The position numbers and the translations under genes were made by a program. Under the pieces are notes generated by a model. It did not search any database and was not told the origin of the DNA. It saw only the letters and a list, made by a program, of their open reading frames with translations. Of a stretch of 64,000 nucleotides of DNA, positions 24,523 through 33,162 are shown in pieces. Each line of letters starts with the position of its first letter. The stretch's first letter is position 1. This DNA is from Candidatus Treponema merdequi (GTDB taxonomy: Bacteria; Spirochaetota; Spirochaetia; Treponematales; Treponemataceae), in the NCBI GenBank assembly GCA_018064525.1, contig JAGHVB010000034.1, positions 1 through 64,000 of the forward strand, in the 5' to 3' direction.

Positions 24523-25441
24523 ATGCATTAAGCAATTTTTGAATTTTATCTAAAGGAACATTAAAAGTATCAGAAGCAACTTCAGCAGAAATATTTAATT
24601 TTTGCATAGCATTAATTGCAGATTCAAGCCTCCCTTTTTCAAGTCCTTGCTCAATACCTTGCTCAATACCTTGCTCAATACCCTGTTCTATACCCTGTTC
24701 TATACCCTGTTCTATGCCTTGTTTTAATCCTTCTTGCAATCCTATCTGTTTTCCTTTTTCAAGACCTTCTTTAAGTTTGTCAGAAAATTCCGTACTTAAA
24801 AACATAAATTGCCTCCGATAATCAATATCCTGCTTGGCCATAGATGTATACCTGCTTAATGTCTCAGTAAACTCATCTGTAGGAATATCAGTTTTAATAA
24901 AATTGAAAAAATTTCGAACATTTTTGTCAGGATGTTTTTCAAGCTGGCATATATTATAAAATACTTTAGTTGTTTCGTCATCTCCAATTTCAGGTAATTC
25001 AAGACACTGTGTTTTAAAAGTATAGACAGGTAATTTCTCATTAAATGGATCTTCAAGACAAAGAAAAATAATTATATTCTCTTTTAATTCAGAATAATCT
25101 TTTCCCTGTTTTAAACTATCAACATCAATACAACTTGAATAAAATCTTGCTCTTTTTAACAGATTTGATTTATTAGTCGTCTGCATCTCAATATCATAAC
25201 AATGCTTATCATCGACTGTATAAACATCAAACCGAATCCCATGAGAATCATAAGAATCTTTAAAATATACTTCTGAATTAGTATATTCCAGTTTTTTAAT
25301 TTTAATATTTAACAAAAGTTCAAGAGTATGTCTGCAGATTTCTTCATTCTGCATAACTTTTGTAAAAATAAAATTATTTGAAAAGGGAAGATTATTCCAT
25401 TTCTCAATCAATTCATCAGGCGCTAAAATTAATTCTGACAT
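24521..25441 (-). CDS. Rpn/PD-(D/E)XK family nuclease-transposase-like protein
   Basis: 306 residues. The N-terminal 170 residues match the Rpn/'putative transposase' PD-(D/E)XK group: NNLPFSNNFIFTKVMQN, then the catalytic-type strand RFDVYTVDDKHCYDIEMQT with the expected Asp and Glu-x-Gln. The family promotes RecA-independent recombination in E. coli and is often multicopy in gut bacteria. The C-terminal part holds a run of GIEQ tetrapeptides encoded by a 12-bp tandem repeat, typical of these proteins. No terminal inverted repeats were seen, so I do not call it an insertion sequence. Confidence 0.85.
   Translation of the reverse strand: MSELILAPDELIEKWNNLPFSNNFIFTKVMQNEEICRHTLELLLNIKIKKLEYTNSEVYFKDSYDSHGIRFDVYTVDDKHCYDIEMQTTNKSNLLKRARFYSSCIDVDSLKQGKDYSELKENIIIFLCLEDPFNEKLPVYTFKTQCLELPEIGDDETTKVFYNICQLEKHPDKNVRNFFNFIKTDIPTDEFTETLSRYTSMAKQDIDYRRQFMFLSTEFSDKLKEGLEKGKQIGLQEGLKQGIEQGIEQGIEQGIEQGIEQGIEQGLEKGRLESAINAMQKLNISAEVASDTFNVPLDKIQKLLNA
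24645..24728 (-). repeat. In-frame 12-bp tandem repeat inside the nuclease gene
   Basis: About seven units: three of CCTTGCTCAATA, three of CCCTGTTCTATA or a close variant, and one degenerate. Each encodes four residues (GIEQ). Two homogeneous blocks suggest repeat expansion by slippage; changes in copy number keep the frame. Confidence 0.9.
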
Positions 25442-25532
25442 ATTTCTCCTTGAAGTTTTTAATCAACTTCTCAGAGATATAAATACAAATTTTTTTAAAA
25501 AAACTAACCAATATTTAAAAAAATTATATATT

Positions 25533-26219
25533 TTATCCAATCAACTTTTCAACGATAACGAGATTTCTTTCTCTCGCATCGTTTTCTGTATCTGTCAAAA
25601 ATGGAACTTCGAGCGGCTCGATTTTATAAGAGTTTTCATTGTAATTTATAGCAGACATTTCTTCTGTAATTTTTTCTTTCTTTGCTTTATAAGCCGCAAG
25701 CTTTCCGCCAGAAGGAAGCATATTCAAAAGAGTTTTTATCATCTTTTTATCAAGCGGTCTGAAAGCACGGAATACTGCGATGTCTATCGATTCTTTTTCA
25801 ACTCGTTCTGCTTCTACATTTTTTACTGAAACATTTTTAAATCCGAGAATCGCAGCACAGTTTTCAAGAAAAGCACAGCGCTTACTCATTCGTTCCACCA
25901 GAACAAAATTAAACTGCGGTAAACTCGCAGCAAGTGGAATTCCAGGAAGCCCGCCTCCGCTTCCAATATCGCCAATCACAACGCTGCCTTTTTTCGAAAC
26001 GCAGTCATCTGCCAGCGCCTCTATTTTTTTGCACGCACAGAGACTGTCGAGAATATGGCGGACAACAATTTCATCGTGATCATCAGTGTTTACAAGATTG
26101 TAAGCAGAATTAAAAAGACGAAGTTCATTGATATATTTTTCCATCAACGGACAGATACGGTCCGCATCGCTTTGAGAAAAATTTAATTTTAATAATCCGT
26201 CTTTAAGTAAATCTGACAT
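25533..26219 (-). CDS. rsmG: 16S rRNA (guanine-527-N7)-methyltransferase
   Basis: 228 residues from the ATG at 26219, which lies 1 nt after the stop of the upstream gene and has GGAAAA before it; the track start at 26237 is within the preceding gene. SAM-binding glycine loop IGDIGSGGGLPGIPLAA and the downstream FNFVLVERMSKRCAFLENC are characteristic of RsmG. It methylates G527 of 16S rRNA; loss gives low-level streptomycin resistance in other bacteria. It is the last gene of a tightly packed four-gene operon that starts with another rRNA methyltransferase, rsmE. Confidence 0.95.
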   Translation of the reverse strand: MSDLLKDGLLKLNFSQSDADRICPLMEKYINELRLFNSAYNLVNTDDHDEIVVRHILDSLCACKKIEALADDCVSKKGSVVIGDIGSGGGLPGIPLAASLPQFNFVLVERMSKRCAFLENCAAILGFKNVSVKNVEAERVEKESIDIAVFRAFRPLDKKMIKTLLNMLPSGGKLAAYKAKKEKITEEMSAINYNENSYKIEPLEVPFLTDTENDARERNLVIVEKLIG

Positions 26220-26220
26220 T

Positions 26221-27159
26221 CTATTTTCCGATATCAAGAAGAAGATCGCTTGTATATCCGTCTGTTGTTTCGCGAATAGTAATTAAGTTTCCGGTTTTTA
26301 TAGCGGTAACATTTTTTCTTTCACAGAATTTATAAAGCAGGCTGTTCTTGTTTTCTTTGTCCTGAGAAACTGAAAGTTCAACCTGATAAACATTTCTTCC
26401 ATTATGAGTTCCGGCTGCCTTGAAATAAATGTAAAATGTTTCTGACAGAGTAACTTTATTGTAAAGCGCCTTGCAATCGCCAGTCAATAAAAATGATCCG
26501 TCGTTTGTCATATCGCTGAAGTAAACTGCGTTACATGATTTTAACAGATCATAACTGTTTACAACAAACCGTAAAATTGCCGGCGGTTCATTTGAAGGTT
26601 TTAATTTTGAAAAATCAGGTTTTTTAATTTCACTTTGAGCAGCTTTTATTTCATTGAGTTCTTTTAAAATCTGTTCAAGCACTGCATTCTGATTTTGATT
26701 TGTTAAAGTTGAATTTGTAAGCGATGCATTTCCACTGCCTGTCAAAAGTGATGCCATTCCTGGCAAAAGTCCCTGACCGGAAAGTGCTGTCAAATCAGTT
26801 GCACTTATTGAATCAATCTGTCTTAAGACATTTTCTTTTGTTAACTGTTCCGGTGCTGGCTTTGAAGTTTCTGTCTTTGTTTCTGTTTTCTGTTCTGTCT
26901 TTGTATATTTCTGTCCAGGAGTATATTGAGCTGAATTATTTTTTTCCTGATTGTTCTTTTTCGGCATTGCCGGAAAATCAGGCATTTGCATTTTTCCAAA
27001 CTCTACAGAAGGGACAACTGGTTTTACTGGTTTTACCGGCGCAACAGGAATTACATTTCGTGATTCCTGTTTATCATCAGAAGAACTGGCTGTACAGATT
27101 CCACCTGAGAGAAAAATTACAAAACTGACAGCAAAAAATTTTCTCTTACAAAGCTTCAA
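26221..27159 (-). CDS. Secreted or membrane-anchored protein of unknown function
   Basis: I choose a TTG start at 27159: GGAGG lies 6 nt upstream, the signal sequence then begins at once (MKLCKRKFFAVSFVIFLSGG), and overlap with the upstream gene falls from 68 to 14 nt. 312 residues. After the signal come a Pro/Val/Lys repeat (VAPVKPVKPVVP), a Thr/Glu/Lys-rich linker, a Gln/Asn-rich region, and a C-terminal beta-rich domain from about 185 (PPAILRFVVNSYDLLKSCNA). I recognise no family. It lies between a HExxH protein and rsmG in one operon. Confidence 0.7.
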   Translation of the reverse strand: MKLCKRKFFAVSFVIFLSGGICTASSSDDKQESRNVIPVAPVKPVKPVVPSVEFGKMQMPDFPAMPKKNNQEKNNSAQYTPGQKYTKTEQKTETKTETSKPAPEQLTKENVLRQIDSISATDLTALSGQGLLPGMASLLTGSGNASLTNSTLTNQNQNAVLEQILKELNEIKAAQSEIKKPDFSKLKPSNEPPAILRFVVNSYDLLKSCNAVYFSDMTNDGSFLLTGDCKALYNKVTLSETFYIYFKAAGTHNGRNVYQVELSVSQDKENKNSLLYKFCERKNVTAIKTGNLITIRETTDGYTSDLLLDIGK

Positions 27160-27955
27160 GAGATTCCTCCACAAAGTCGAGGCGCTGCTGAAGCTGTGCA
27201 ATTGTTTTTTCAAGTCTGTTTTTTTCTTTCTCTAGTTTTGTTTTCTGATCAACAGGTTTCTGTGCTTTCTGTTTCATAATCGAACGGACTGTAACAGGAC
27301 TTTCTCCGGCTAAAATCTGTTCCTGTGCTTCGACACGCTGTTCCGGTTTTTTGATTGCGGCAATCATTTTCATATTGTCAAAACCGATTGCAGGATTTAC
27401 ATCAACTGCTTTTCCGACACGAGTAATATCGCGCGCACTGTTTCTCGGAAGGCACAGAACACGGTCAACATAATCTTCATAACGGATATTTGCTTTCTGA
27501 CAGAGCGCATGAGCTTTTGCAAGAAGCTTTCCAAACTCCTGCATTATTTTTCCGTTTGCTTCAATGTATTCTTTCTGAATTTTTTCTGTCAGTTCTTTCA
27601 ACTCCGGAACTGCATCAATATCGAGAGAATAATATTTTTTTTCTTCTGCAATTTTCAAAAGCGAATGAAACTTTGCCCAGAATGCTTCATTATGAACTTT
27701 TGCATTGTATGTATATCCTGAGCCGTTAACTGCAATCTGTTCTTCACAGATTAAATGATGAGTATATTCGTGAACTGCTGTATAAACTAATTCTGATTCT
27801 GTTTTAAAATTGTGATTGTGTAAAATAATTTCATGTGTGTCCGGTTTGTACAGACCATTGACTCTTGTACTTTCTTTTCCGCTTTGAGTTACAGTAAATT
27901 CTAAATCAGTAACTGCAATATCAAGAAGCATCTCTTTGATTTTTTCGTTGTCCAT
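27146..27955 (-). CDS. Putative zinc metalloprotein (HExxH) with C-terminal coiled coil
   Basis: 269 residues. AVHEYTHHLICEE at residues about 60-72 is a zincin-type HExxH motif preceded by strands (HEIILHNHNF), like SprT/WLM-type domains. The middle (YEDYVDRVLCLPRNSARDIT) resembles a helix-turn-helix-like segment. The last 45 residues (QKTKLEKEKNRLEKTIAQLQ) are a strong coiled coil. No signal peptide, so cytoplasmic. It starts 9 nt after rsmE and overlaps the next gene's start. Metalloprotease activity is inferred only from the motif. Confidence 0.65.
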   Translation of the reverse strand: MDNEKIKEMLLDIAVTDLEFTVTQSGKESTRVNGLYKPDTHEIILHNHNFKTESELVYTAVHEYTHHLICEEQIAVNGSGYTYNAKVHNEAFWAKFHSLLKIAEEKKYYSLDIDAVPELKELTEKIQKEYIEANGKIMQEFGKLLAKAHALCQKANIRYEDYVDRVLCLPRNSARDITRVGKAVDVNPAIGFDNMKMIAAIKKPEQRVEAQEQILAGESPVTVRSIMKQKAQKPVDQKTKLEKEKNRLEKTIAQLQQRLDFVEESLEAL

Positions 27956-27964
27956 GCAGACATA

Positions 27965-28780
27965 TTAGCACAAAAATCCAAGACTTGAAAGTATTATACT
28001 TGCACTGACAGTTGCTGCAGTTTCTGTTCTCATCACACGGTTTCCCATCGAGCAGAGAGTGAATCCGCGTTCAGAAAGTAAACTGCGTTCTTTATCTGTC
28101 CATCCGCGCTCACTTCCGATTGCGGCAGCGACACGAGGTTGTAAAGAAGTTTTTTTAGCAGAAGATTTTTCAGTGGAATTTGATAATACGGAATTTTCTT
28201 TTATCTGATCAACAAGATTCTGAAGACTGTCTTTCGGACGAATATTATCGAGAGCATATTTTTGAAAAACATTTTCTCCAAGAGAATCAAGACATTCAGA
28301 AAGTGTGGAATGCAAAAACAATTCCGGCACATGAGTCGATGCGGCCTGAACAGTTCCATCTAAAAGCATCTGATAGGCAGCACCGCGTTCAACTAAAGTC
28401 GACTGCATATAAGATTTTTCTCCAAGCTCAGTTCCAGTCAGATGAACTTCACAGACACCAAGTGCCGCAATATCACGCAAAAGTCTCTTTAACTGAATCG
28501 GCCGCGGAAAACCGATTATCATCACAAGTGGAAAAAGTTTTTTACCATCTGTCTCAGGAGAAAAAGAAAATTCATAAGCATATTCAGTTTTTCCGGTCTT
28601 TTCATTTGCCTTTTCAATCATATTTGTGATAACCGCAGTTCCGGCCTGACCGCCGATTATACCTGCAGAAAAAGTATCACCGGTTTTTTTATGAAGAACA
28701 CGGTTTAAATGAACTGCGCGTTCATCTTTTGAGTCTAAAATCTGATTAATTTCTTCCGGTTTAAAAAGGCAGATGTTCAT
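27965..28780 (-). CDS. rsmE: 16S rRNA (uracil-1498-N3)-methyltransferase
   Basis: 271 residues of a SPOUT methyltransferase. The N-terminal PUA-like part has DERAVHLNRVLHKKTGDTF, and the C-terminal knot has AAIGSERGWTDKERSLLSER then LCSMGNRVMRTETA. It methylates U1498 of 16S rRNA. It is the first gene of an operon ending in rsmG. There is no Shine-Dalgarno: TATATT ends 6 nt before ATG, suggesting a leaderless mRNA. Confidence 0.93.
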   Translation of the reverse strand: MNICLFKPEEINQILDSKDERAVHLNRVLHKKTGDTFSAGIIGGQAGTAVITNMIEKANEKTGKTEYAYEFSFSPETDGKKLFPLVMIIGFPRPIQLKRLLRDIAALGVCEVHLTGTELGEKSYMQSTLVERGAAYQMLLDGTVQAASTHVPELFLHSTLSECLDSLGENVFQKYALDNIRPKDSLQNLVDQIKENSVLSNSTEKSSAKKTSLQPRVAAAIGSERGWTDKERSLLSERGFTLCSMGNRVMRTETAATVSASIILSSLGFLC

Positions 28781-28786
28781 AAAAGT

Positions 28787-28819
28787 AATATAACGTTTTT
28801 TATAAAATTATGATATAAT
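28787..28819. promoter_or_regulatory. Two divergent -10 elements in a 46-bp intergenic space
   Basis: The reverse-strand TATATT (28787-28792) is 6 nt from the rsmE ATG, and the + strand extended -10 TGATATAAT (ending 28819) is 7 nt from the HD-GYP ATG. Neither side has a ribosome site, so both transcripts would start at or next to the start codon. Confidence 0.6.
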
Positions 28820-28826
28820 AAATGTT

Positions 28827-30059
28827 ATGGATGCTACTGGTTTATTTGAAGCTGATGAAAGACCTTATGTTGTCTCAAGATTTACAGCATTTGTAGCCCT
28901 CATCTACCACTTTAGCTTTATTTTTGTTTTTTATGGTCTCAAAGTTTATCCAATGTCGATTTTTAACATTGGAAGTTCAATCATTTTCTTTACTTCTACA
29001 TTCTTCATAAAAAAAGTTAAAAGCATTACTCCATTATTTTTTATGAGTGAATTTGAAGTTATTTTTCATCAGATTTTTGCAGATTACTTTTTAGGTGCAA
29101 ATACTGGATTTCACTTTTTTCTGCTGATTATTTCATATCTTCCATATTTCATTTATACAAAGCATCTTAAAATAGCAATCGTTTTTTCAATTATTCCACT
29201 TTTAATATTTTCGATTATTGAAATATGTGCTCCGTTTATTCAGCCGCTTTATATAATTTCAACAAGAGCTGAATATACAATCAAAATTATAAATATTCTT
29301 GTAACAATTTTTGTTACTGTCGGCATAATCTATACTTTTGCAAAACTTGTAATGTCTGCCGAAGACAAACTTGAAAATGAAGTTCAGATACAGGCAGAAA
29401 AATTACAATTACAAAACGAAAAAATCATCGGTTATCAGAAGAATACAATTTTAAGTCTTTCAAACCTTGTTGAAAACCGTGATAACGAAACAGGTGAACA
29501 TGTAAGAAGAACAAGTGCTTATGTTCACATTCTCGCAAAAGCTGCGCAGATTAACGGACTTTATCCGGAAATTCTTTCAAATAATTATATCGACAATCTT
29601 TACAAGGCAGCTCCGATGCACGACATCGGAAAAATCGTAATTTCAGACTTGATACTTAAAAAACCTGGCAAACTTACACAGGAAGAATTTGATCAGATGA
29701 AACGTCATGCTCCTGAAGGCGGAAGAATCATTAAAGAAATTCTTGAAAACTCTGATGACGATTTATACAAAAAGCTTGCTATTGAAATTGCAACAAGCCA
29801 TCATGAAAAATGGGATGGAACTGGTTATCCTGATCATCTTGCCGGCGATGAAATTCCGCTTAGTGCAAGATTGATGGCAATTGCAGATGTATTTGATGCT
29901 TTGGTTACTTCACGCTGCTACAAAGAAGCTTATTCTATCGATGAAGCTTTTAAAATTATTGAAGAATCAGGCGGTTCACATTTTGATCCTACACTTTCAA
30001 AAGTATTTGTAGAAAACAGAAAAGCCATTTTAAATATTCTTGCAAGATATGCAGAATAA
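28827..30059 (+). CDS. Membrane HD-GYP domain protein, probable cyclic di-GMP phosphodiesterase
   Basis: 410 residues. Residues 1-180 contain about six membrane segments; a short coiled linker follows (DKLENEVQIQAEKLQLQNEK). The HD-GYP domain spans about 205-405, with NRDNETGEHVRRTSAYV, the metal-binding HDIGKI, and HHEKWDGTGYPDHL, which includes the GYP motif. These residues are those expected of an active enzyme that degrades cyclic di-GMP. The membrane part suggests an input signal at the membrane. Extended -10 TGATATAAT abuts the start, so translation is probably leaderless. Confidence 0.88.
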   Translation: MDATGLFEADERPYVVSRFTAFVALIYHFSFIFVFYGLKVYPMSIFNIGSSIIFFTSTFFIKKVKSITPLFFMSEFEVIFHQIFADYFLGANTGFHFFLLIISYLPYFIYTKHLKIAIVFSIIPLLIFSIIEICAPFIQPLYIISTRAEYTIKIINILVTIFVTVGIIYTFAKLVMSAEDKLENEVQIQAEKLQLQNEKIIGYQKNTILSLSNLVENRDNETGEHVRRTSAYVHILAKAAQINGLYPEILSNNYIDNLYKAAPMHDIGKIVISDLILKKPGKLTQEEFDQMKRHAPEGGRIIKEILENSDDDLYKKLAIEIATSHHEKWDGTGYPDHLAGDEIPLSARLMAIADVFDALVTSRCYKEAYSIDEAFKIIEESGGSHFDPTLSKVFVENRKAILNILARYAE

Positions 30060-30074
30060 TTCTATTATTATCTT

Positions 30075-31181
30075 ATGAAGAAAATTACTCCCGCTTATAC
30101 TGTCATCAATACAGTTTTAAAAGTAAAAAAATCTGAAAAAGTTATTATCGCTGCAAATCCTGAAACAAATTTAATCGCTCAGGATCTTTATACCGAAGCC
30201 CTTGCCGCAGGTGCTGAACCTACATTAATTTTTCAACCTGCAAAAAAAGCAATGGATTCCGCAGAACCTGCAGTTATCGCAGCCCTCAAAACAGAACCTC
30301 AGGTTTTTCTTTCAATCTCTTACATGAAACTCGGAAAAGAACCTGCTGCAATTGCAAATCCATACGAAATTAACGGTGAAAAATTTGACAGCACATTCGA
30401 TTATCTTTTGAACGGAAAAAAAGTAATGCGTTCTGTCTGGACTCCCGGCCTTACACAGGATATGTTTGAAAGAACAGTCAACATTGATTATGACCTTCTT
30501 GCAGAACGCTGTAAAAAACTTTCAAAAAAATTTGAAAACGCAGTCAGCGCACATGTAACAGCTCCTGCTGGAACTGATTTAATTATTCCGCTCGAAGGAA
30601 GAAAACCTTTTGATGATAACGGAGACTTTTCAAAACCTGGAAGCGGCGGAAACATTCCGGCCGGTGAAGTTTTTTTAAGTCCTGTAGTTGGTGACCCAAA
30701 AATTGATGGAACTGGTTGCAACGGAAAAATTGTTTACGATGGTTCGATGACTTTTGGCGATGGAGATTCAATCATTAAAACTCCGATTGATGTCACAGTT
30801 AAAAACGGATTTGTCACAGAAATCAAAGGTGCCGAAGAAGCAAAACGCCTCCTGAACACAATCACAGAAGCAGAAACAAAAGCTGCAAAAATGGAAAAAG
30901 AAGGAAAACTCCCGAAAGGACAGGGCGCGGTTTACGCAAGAAATGCACGTAACATCGGCGAACTCGGAATAGGACTTAATCCTTCTGCAACAATCGCGGG
31001 CAACATGCTCGAAGATGAAAAAGCTTTCAGAACATGTCACTTTGCAATCGGACAGAACTATGACGGAGACGCACCAAGTTTAATCCATCTGGACGGCGTC
31101 GTAAGAAATCCGACAATTGTAATTACATACAAAGACGGCAAAACTTTTACCGCCCTCGAAAACGGTGAACTTAAAATCTAA
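30075..31181 (+). CDS. M29-family aminopeptidase (AmpS/PepS type)
   Basis: 368 residues. The N-terminal half matches aminopeptidase T-like proteins (KSEKVIIAANPETNLIAQDL). Candidate metal-binding residues lie in AGEVFLSPV, GELGIGLNPSATI and CHFAIGQNYDGDAPS. These are the conserved Glu, Glu and His/Asp blocks of M29 exopeptidases. It removes N-terminal residues from peptides in the cytoplasm. It starts 15 nt after the HD-GYP gene without a ribosome site; TATTAT is 6 nt before the ATG. A bidirectional terminator follows. Confidence 0.85.
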   Translation: MKKITPAYTVINTVLKVKKSEKVIIAANPETNLIAQDLYTEALAAGAEPTLIFQPAKKAMDSAEPAVIAALKTEPQVFLSISYMKLGKEPAAIANPYEINGEKFDSTFDYLLNGKKVMRSVWTPGLTQDMFERTVNIDYDLLAERCKKLSKKFENAVSAHVTAPAGTDLIIPLEGRKPFDDNGDFSKPGSGGNIPAGEVFLSPVVGDPKIDGTGCNGKIVYDGSMTFGDGDSIIKTPIDVTVKNGFVTEIKGAEEAKRLLNTITEAETKAAKMEKEGKLPKGQGAVYARNARNIGELGIGLNPSATIAGNMLEDEKAFRTCHFAIGQNYDGDAPSLIHLDGVVRNPTIVITYKDGKTFTALENGELKI

Positions 31182-31217
31182 AATAAAACCGCAGCCTCTA
31201 ACGACTGCGGTTTTATT
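31182..31217. terminator. Bidirectional terminator
   Basis: AATAAAACCGCAG and CTGCGGTTTTATT form a 13-bp perfect stem with a 10-nt loop between convergent genes, with T-rich sequence on both strands. Confidence 0.9.
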
Positions 31218-32054
31218 TTAGAACTTCAACTCAGCTTCACCTTTAAGCTGTTCACGGGTTATCGATTCTGAATGCTTTAGCATCGCAGCCGGAATTCCAT
31301 AAGCTTTTTCAAGACATTCATCTGTTAAAACTTCATCTGGAGTTCCTAAATCGATGTCACGGTTTGGATAAAAAAGTAAAACTGTTTCTGCATATTTTCT
31401 TGTCAGATCAAGTTCATGCATTGATATATAAACTGTAGTTTCAGTTTTCCTGCAATAGTCCCGTACATATTTTACAAAAACATCTTTCTGTTTTTCTTCA
31501 CATGCAAAAAAAGGTTCGTCCATAAAAACAGATTTTGAACCATACAGTAAAGCAAACGCTGCAAGAACTCTCTGCATTTCTCCTTTACTGAGCGCATTTA
31601 ATTTTTTATCTTTAAGTGGAATTAATTCGAACACAGTTTTTATTTCTTCAAGCAGATCTTTTGATTCATCATCAATTCCTTTTGCGTTTGCATTAAGACT
31701 GCCATTTGTGTAAACAAAATTTAAAAGTTCAAAAACATTTTCGTCAGTTTCAAATTCCATATTCTGATAAACAAAAGATGCTAAAAGATTTTTTTCTTCA
31801 TCAGTAATTTCTGAAGTTTCTTTTCCAAAGAGCCAGATTTTTCCATCAAGCGGCATAAGACGGCCACCGGCAAGCAGCATAAAAGTTGATTTACCGGAAC
31901 CGTTCGGACCAACGAGACTTACAAATCCAGACGGAAGTTCTGCAGTAAAATGATCAAAAATAACAGGCGGTTCAATCTGATTTCCGTTTTCATCAACATC
32001 ACCTTCTACAGCAGGATAAGAAAATTTCACATTATTGAAAGTTAAAAAATTCAT
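31218..32054 (-). CDS. ABC transporter ATP-binding protein, stand-alone
   Basis: 278 residues, one ABC ATPase domain. Walker A GPNGSGKSTFMLL, a signature LSKGEMQRVLAAF (Lys in place of the usual second Gly), Walker B SVFMDEPFF, and the H-loop STYISMHELD-like segment (VYISMHELDLTRKYA). No permease gene lies next to it, so the membrane partner is elsewhere or the protein works without one. AAGGATG precedes ATG. It follows the DMT exporter gene by 38 nt and may be in the same transcript. Confidence 0.8.
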   Translation of the reverse strand: MNFLTFNNVKFSYPAVEGDVDENGNQIEPPVIFDHFTAELPSGFVSLVGPNGSGKSTFMLLAGGRLMPLDGKIWLFGKETSEITDEEKNLLASFVYQNMEFETDENVFELLNFVYTNGSLNANAKGIDDESKDLLEEIKTVFELIPLKDKKLNALSKGEMQRVLAAFALLYGSKSVFMDEPFFACEEKQKDVFVKYVRDYCRKTETTVYISMHELDLTRKYAETVLLFYPNRDIDLGTPDEVLTDECLEKAYGIPAAMLKHSESITREQLKGEAELKF

Positions 32055-32092
32055 ATTACATCCTTAAAAATGTTCAGCACACAAACTGAAAA

Positions 32093-33013
32093 TTATTTTT
32101 TGCTCGAAATAAATAATCCGGCAATCGTCAAAGCTGCTCCTGATAATCCCATCCATGAAAGATTTTCATGTAAAACAACCGAAGCAACAATAATCGTAAC
32201 GACAGGAATCAGATAAATTGCTTTTGATACTTTTACAGTTCCGACAATTGCACATGCCTTATTCCATGTACAGAACGAAAGACCGCTTGCAAGAAGACCA
32301 AGAAAACACAGACACAGAATATTTTTCCAGTTAACAAAACGCGCCACATTAACACTTTTATCCATCGTAAAATAAAAACACTTTGCAAGTCCGGAATCAG
32401 CTCCGGATTTTGTAATATTCCATCCAAATAGAATAAGTGGAAGAAGCATAATGATTGCAAAGAAAAATATTCTTCTTGTTGAACAGATTAAATCGTAATT
32501 CTTTTTATTGATAAGCGAAACGCAGAGCGAATAAAATCCCCACGAAATTGCGGCACACAATGCGATTAAATCACCTTTCGGATTTATGCTGATATTTGTA
32601 TTTCCATTAAGGCTTACAAGTGCAACACCTGCAATCGAAATTACAAATCCGATAATAAACCATGCATTGATATTTTTTTCTTTTAAAAAAATCTGTGAAA
32701 TGATTGCAGTAAACAGAGGACAGATTGAAACGATTACACTTACATTCGATGCAGTCGTAAAATTAACTGCAATGTTTTCTGAAAACTGATAAACAACAAT
32801 TCCAGTTAAACCAGCAAGCAGATACAAAAGAATATCTTTCTTTTCTACTTTTTCAAATTTAGGTCTGATAATCCAGAGTCCTGCATAAGCAACAAGATAA
32901 CGGAAAAACAAAGTTTCAAGCGGAGAAAAGCTCAGCATCAAAGTTTTCGTACAGATAAAAGAAATGCCCCATACAAAAATCGTGATGGCAGCAAGTAAAA
33001 TTCCAAACAGCAT
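32093..33013 (-). CDS. EamA/DMT-family transporter
   Basis: 306 residues with ten predicted membrane segments in two homologous EamA halves (FVWGISFICTKTLMLSFSPL and ALCAAISWGFYSLCVSLINK). Members export amino acids or other metabolites; the substrate is not predictable. TATACT ends 6 nt before the ATG and there is no ribosome site, so leaderless translation is likely. Confidence 0.85.
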   Translation of the reverse strand: MLFGILLAAITIFVWGISFICTKTLMLSFSPLETLFFRYLVAYAGLWIIRPKFEKVEKKDILLYLLAGLTGIVVYQFSENIAVNFTTASNVSVIVSICPLFTAIISQIFLKEKNINAWFIIGFVISIAGVALVSLNGNTNISINPKGDLIALCAAISWGFYSLCVSLINKKNYDLICSTRRIFFFAIIMLLPLILFGWNITKSGADSGLAKCFYFTMDKSVNVARFVNWKNILCLCFLGLLASGLSFCTWNKACAIVGTVKVSKAIYLIPVVTIIVASVVLHENLSWMGLSGAALTIAGLFISSKK

Positions 33014-33099
33014 ATTCAGAGTATACTCAAAAACTTAGTTAAGTGGAATATTTATCAAAGATATTTTTATCTGCTTTCAATGATTTTTATGTTTCAATA

Positions 33100-33129
33100 T
33101 TGTTGAATCTGTTAGATTTATGTTATAAT
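33100..33129 (+). promoter_or_regulatory. Promoter of the NifX-like gene
   Basis: TTGTTG, 18 nt, then an extended -10 TGTTATAAT. The predicted leader is about 28 nt and ends in a strong GGGGGGAA ribosome site. Confidence 0.6.
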
Positions 33130-33162
33130 TTTATTTATCATAAATAGTTTTGGGGGGAATTT

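Noticed and set aside
24645-24728. Short regularly spaced repeats as a CRISPR array
   Set aside because: The 12-bp units are directly adjacent, have no spacers, and code for GIEQ in frame.
24521-25441. Insertion sequence carrying the Rpn-type gene
   Set aside because: No terminal inverted repeats or target duplications seen; the family is often a stand-alone gene.
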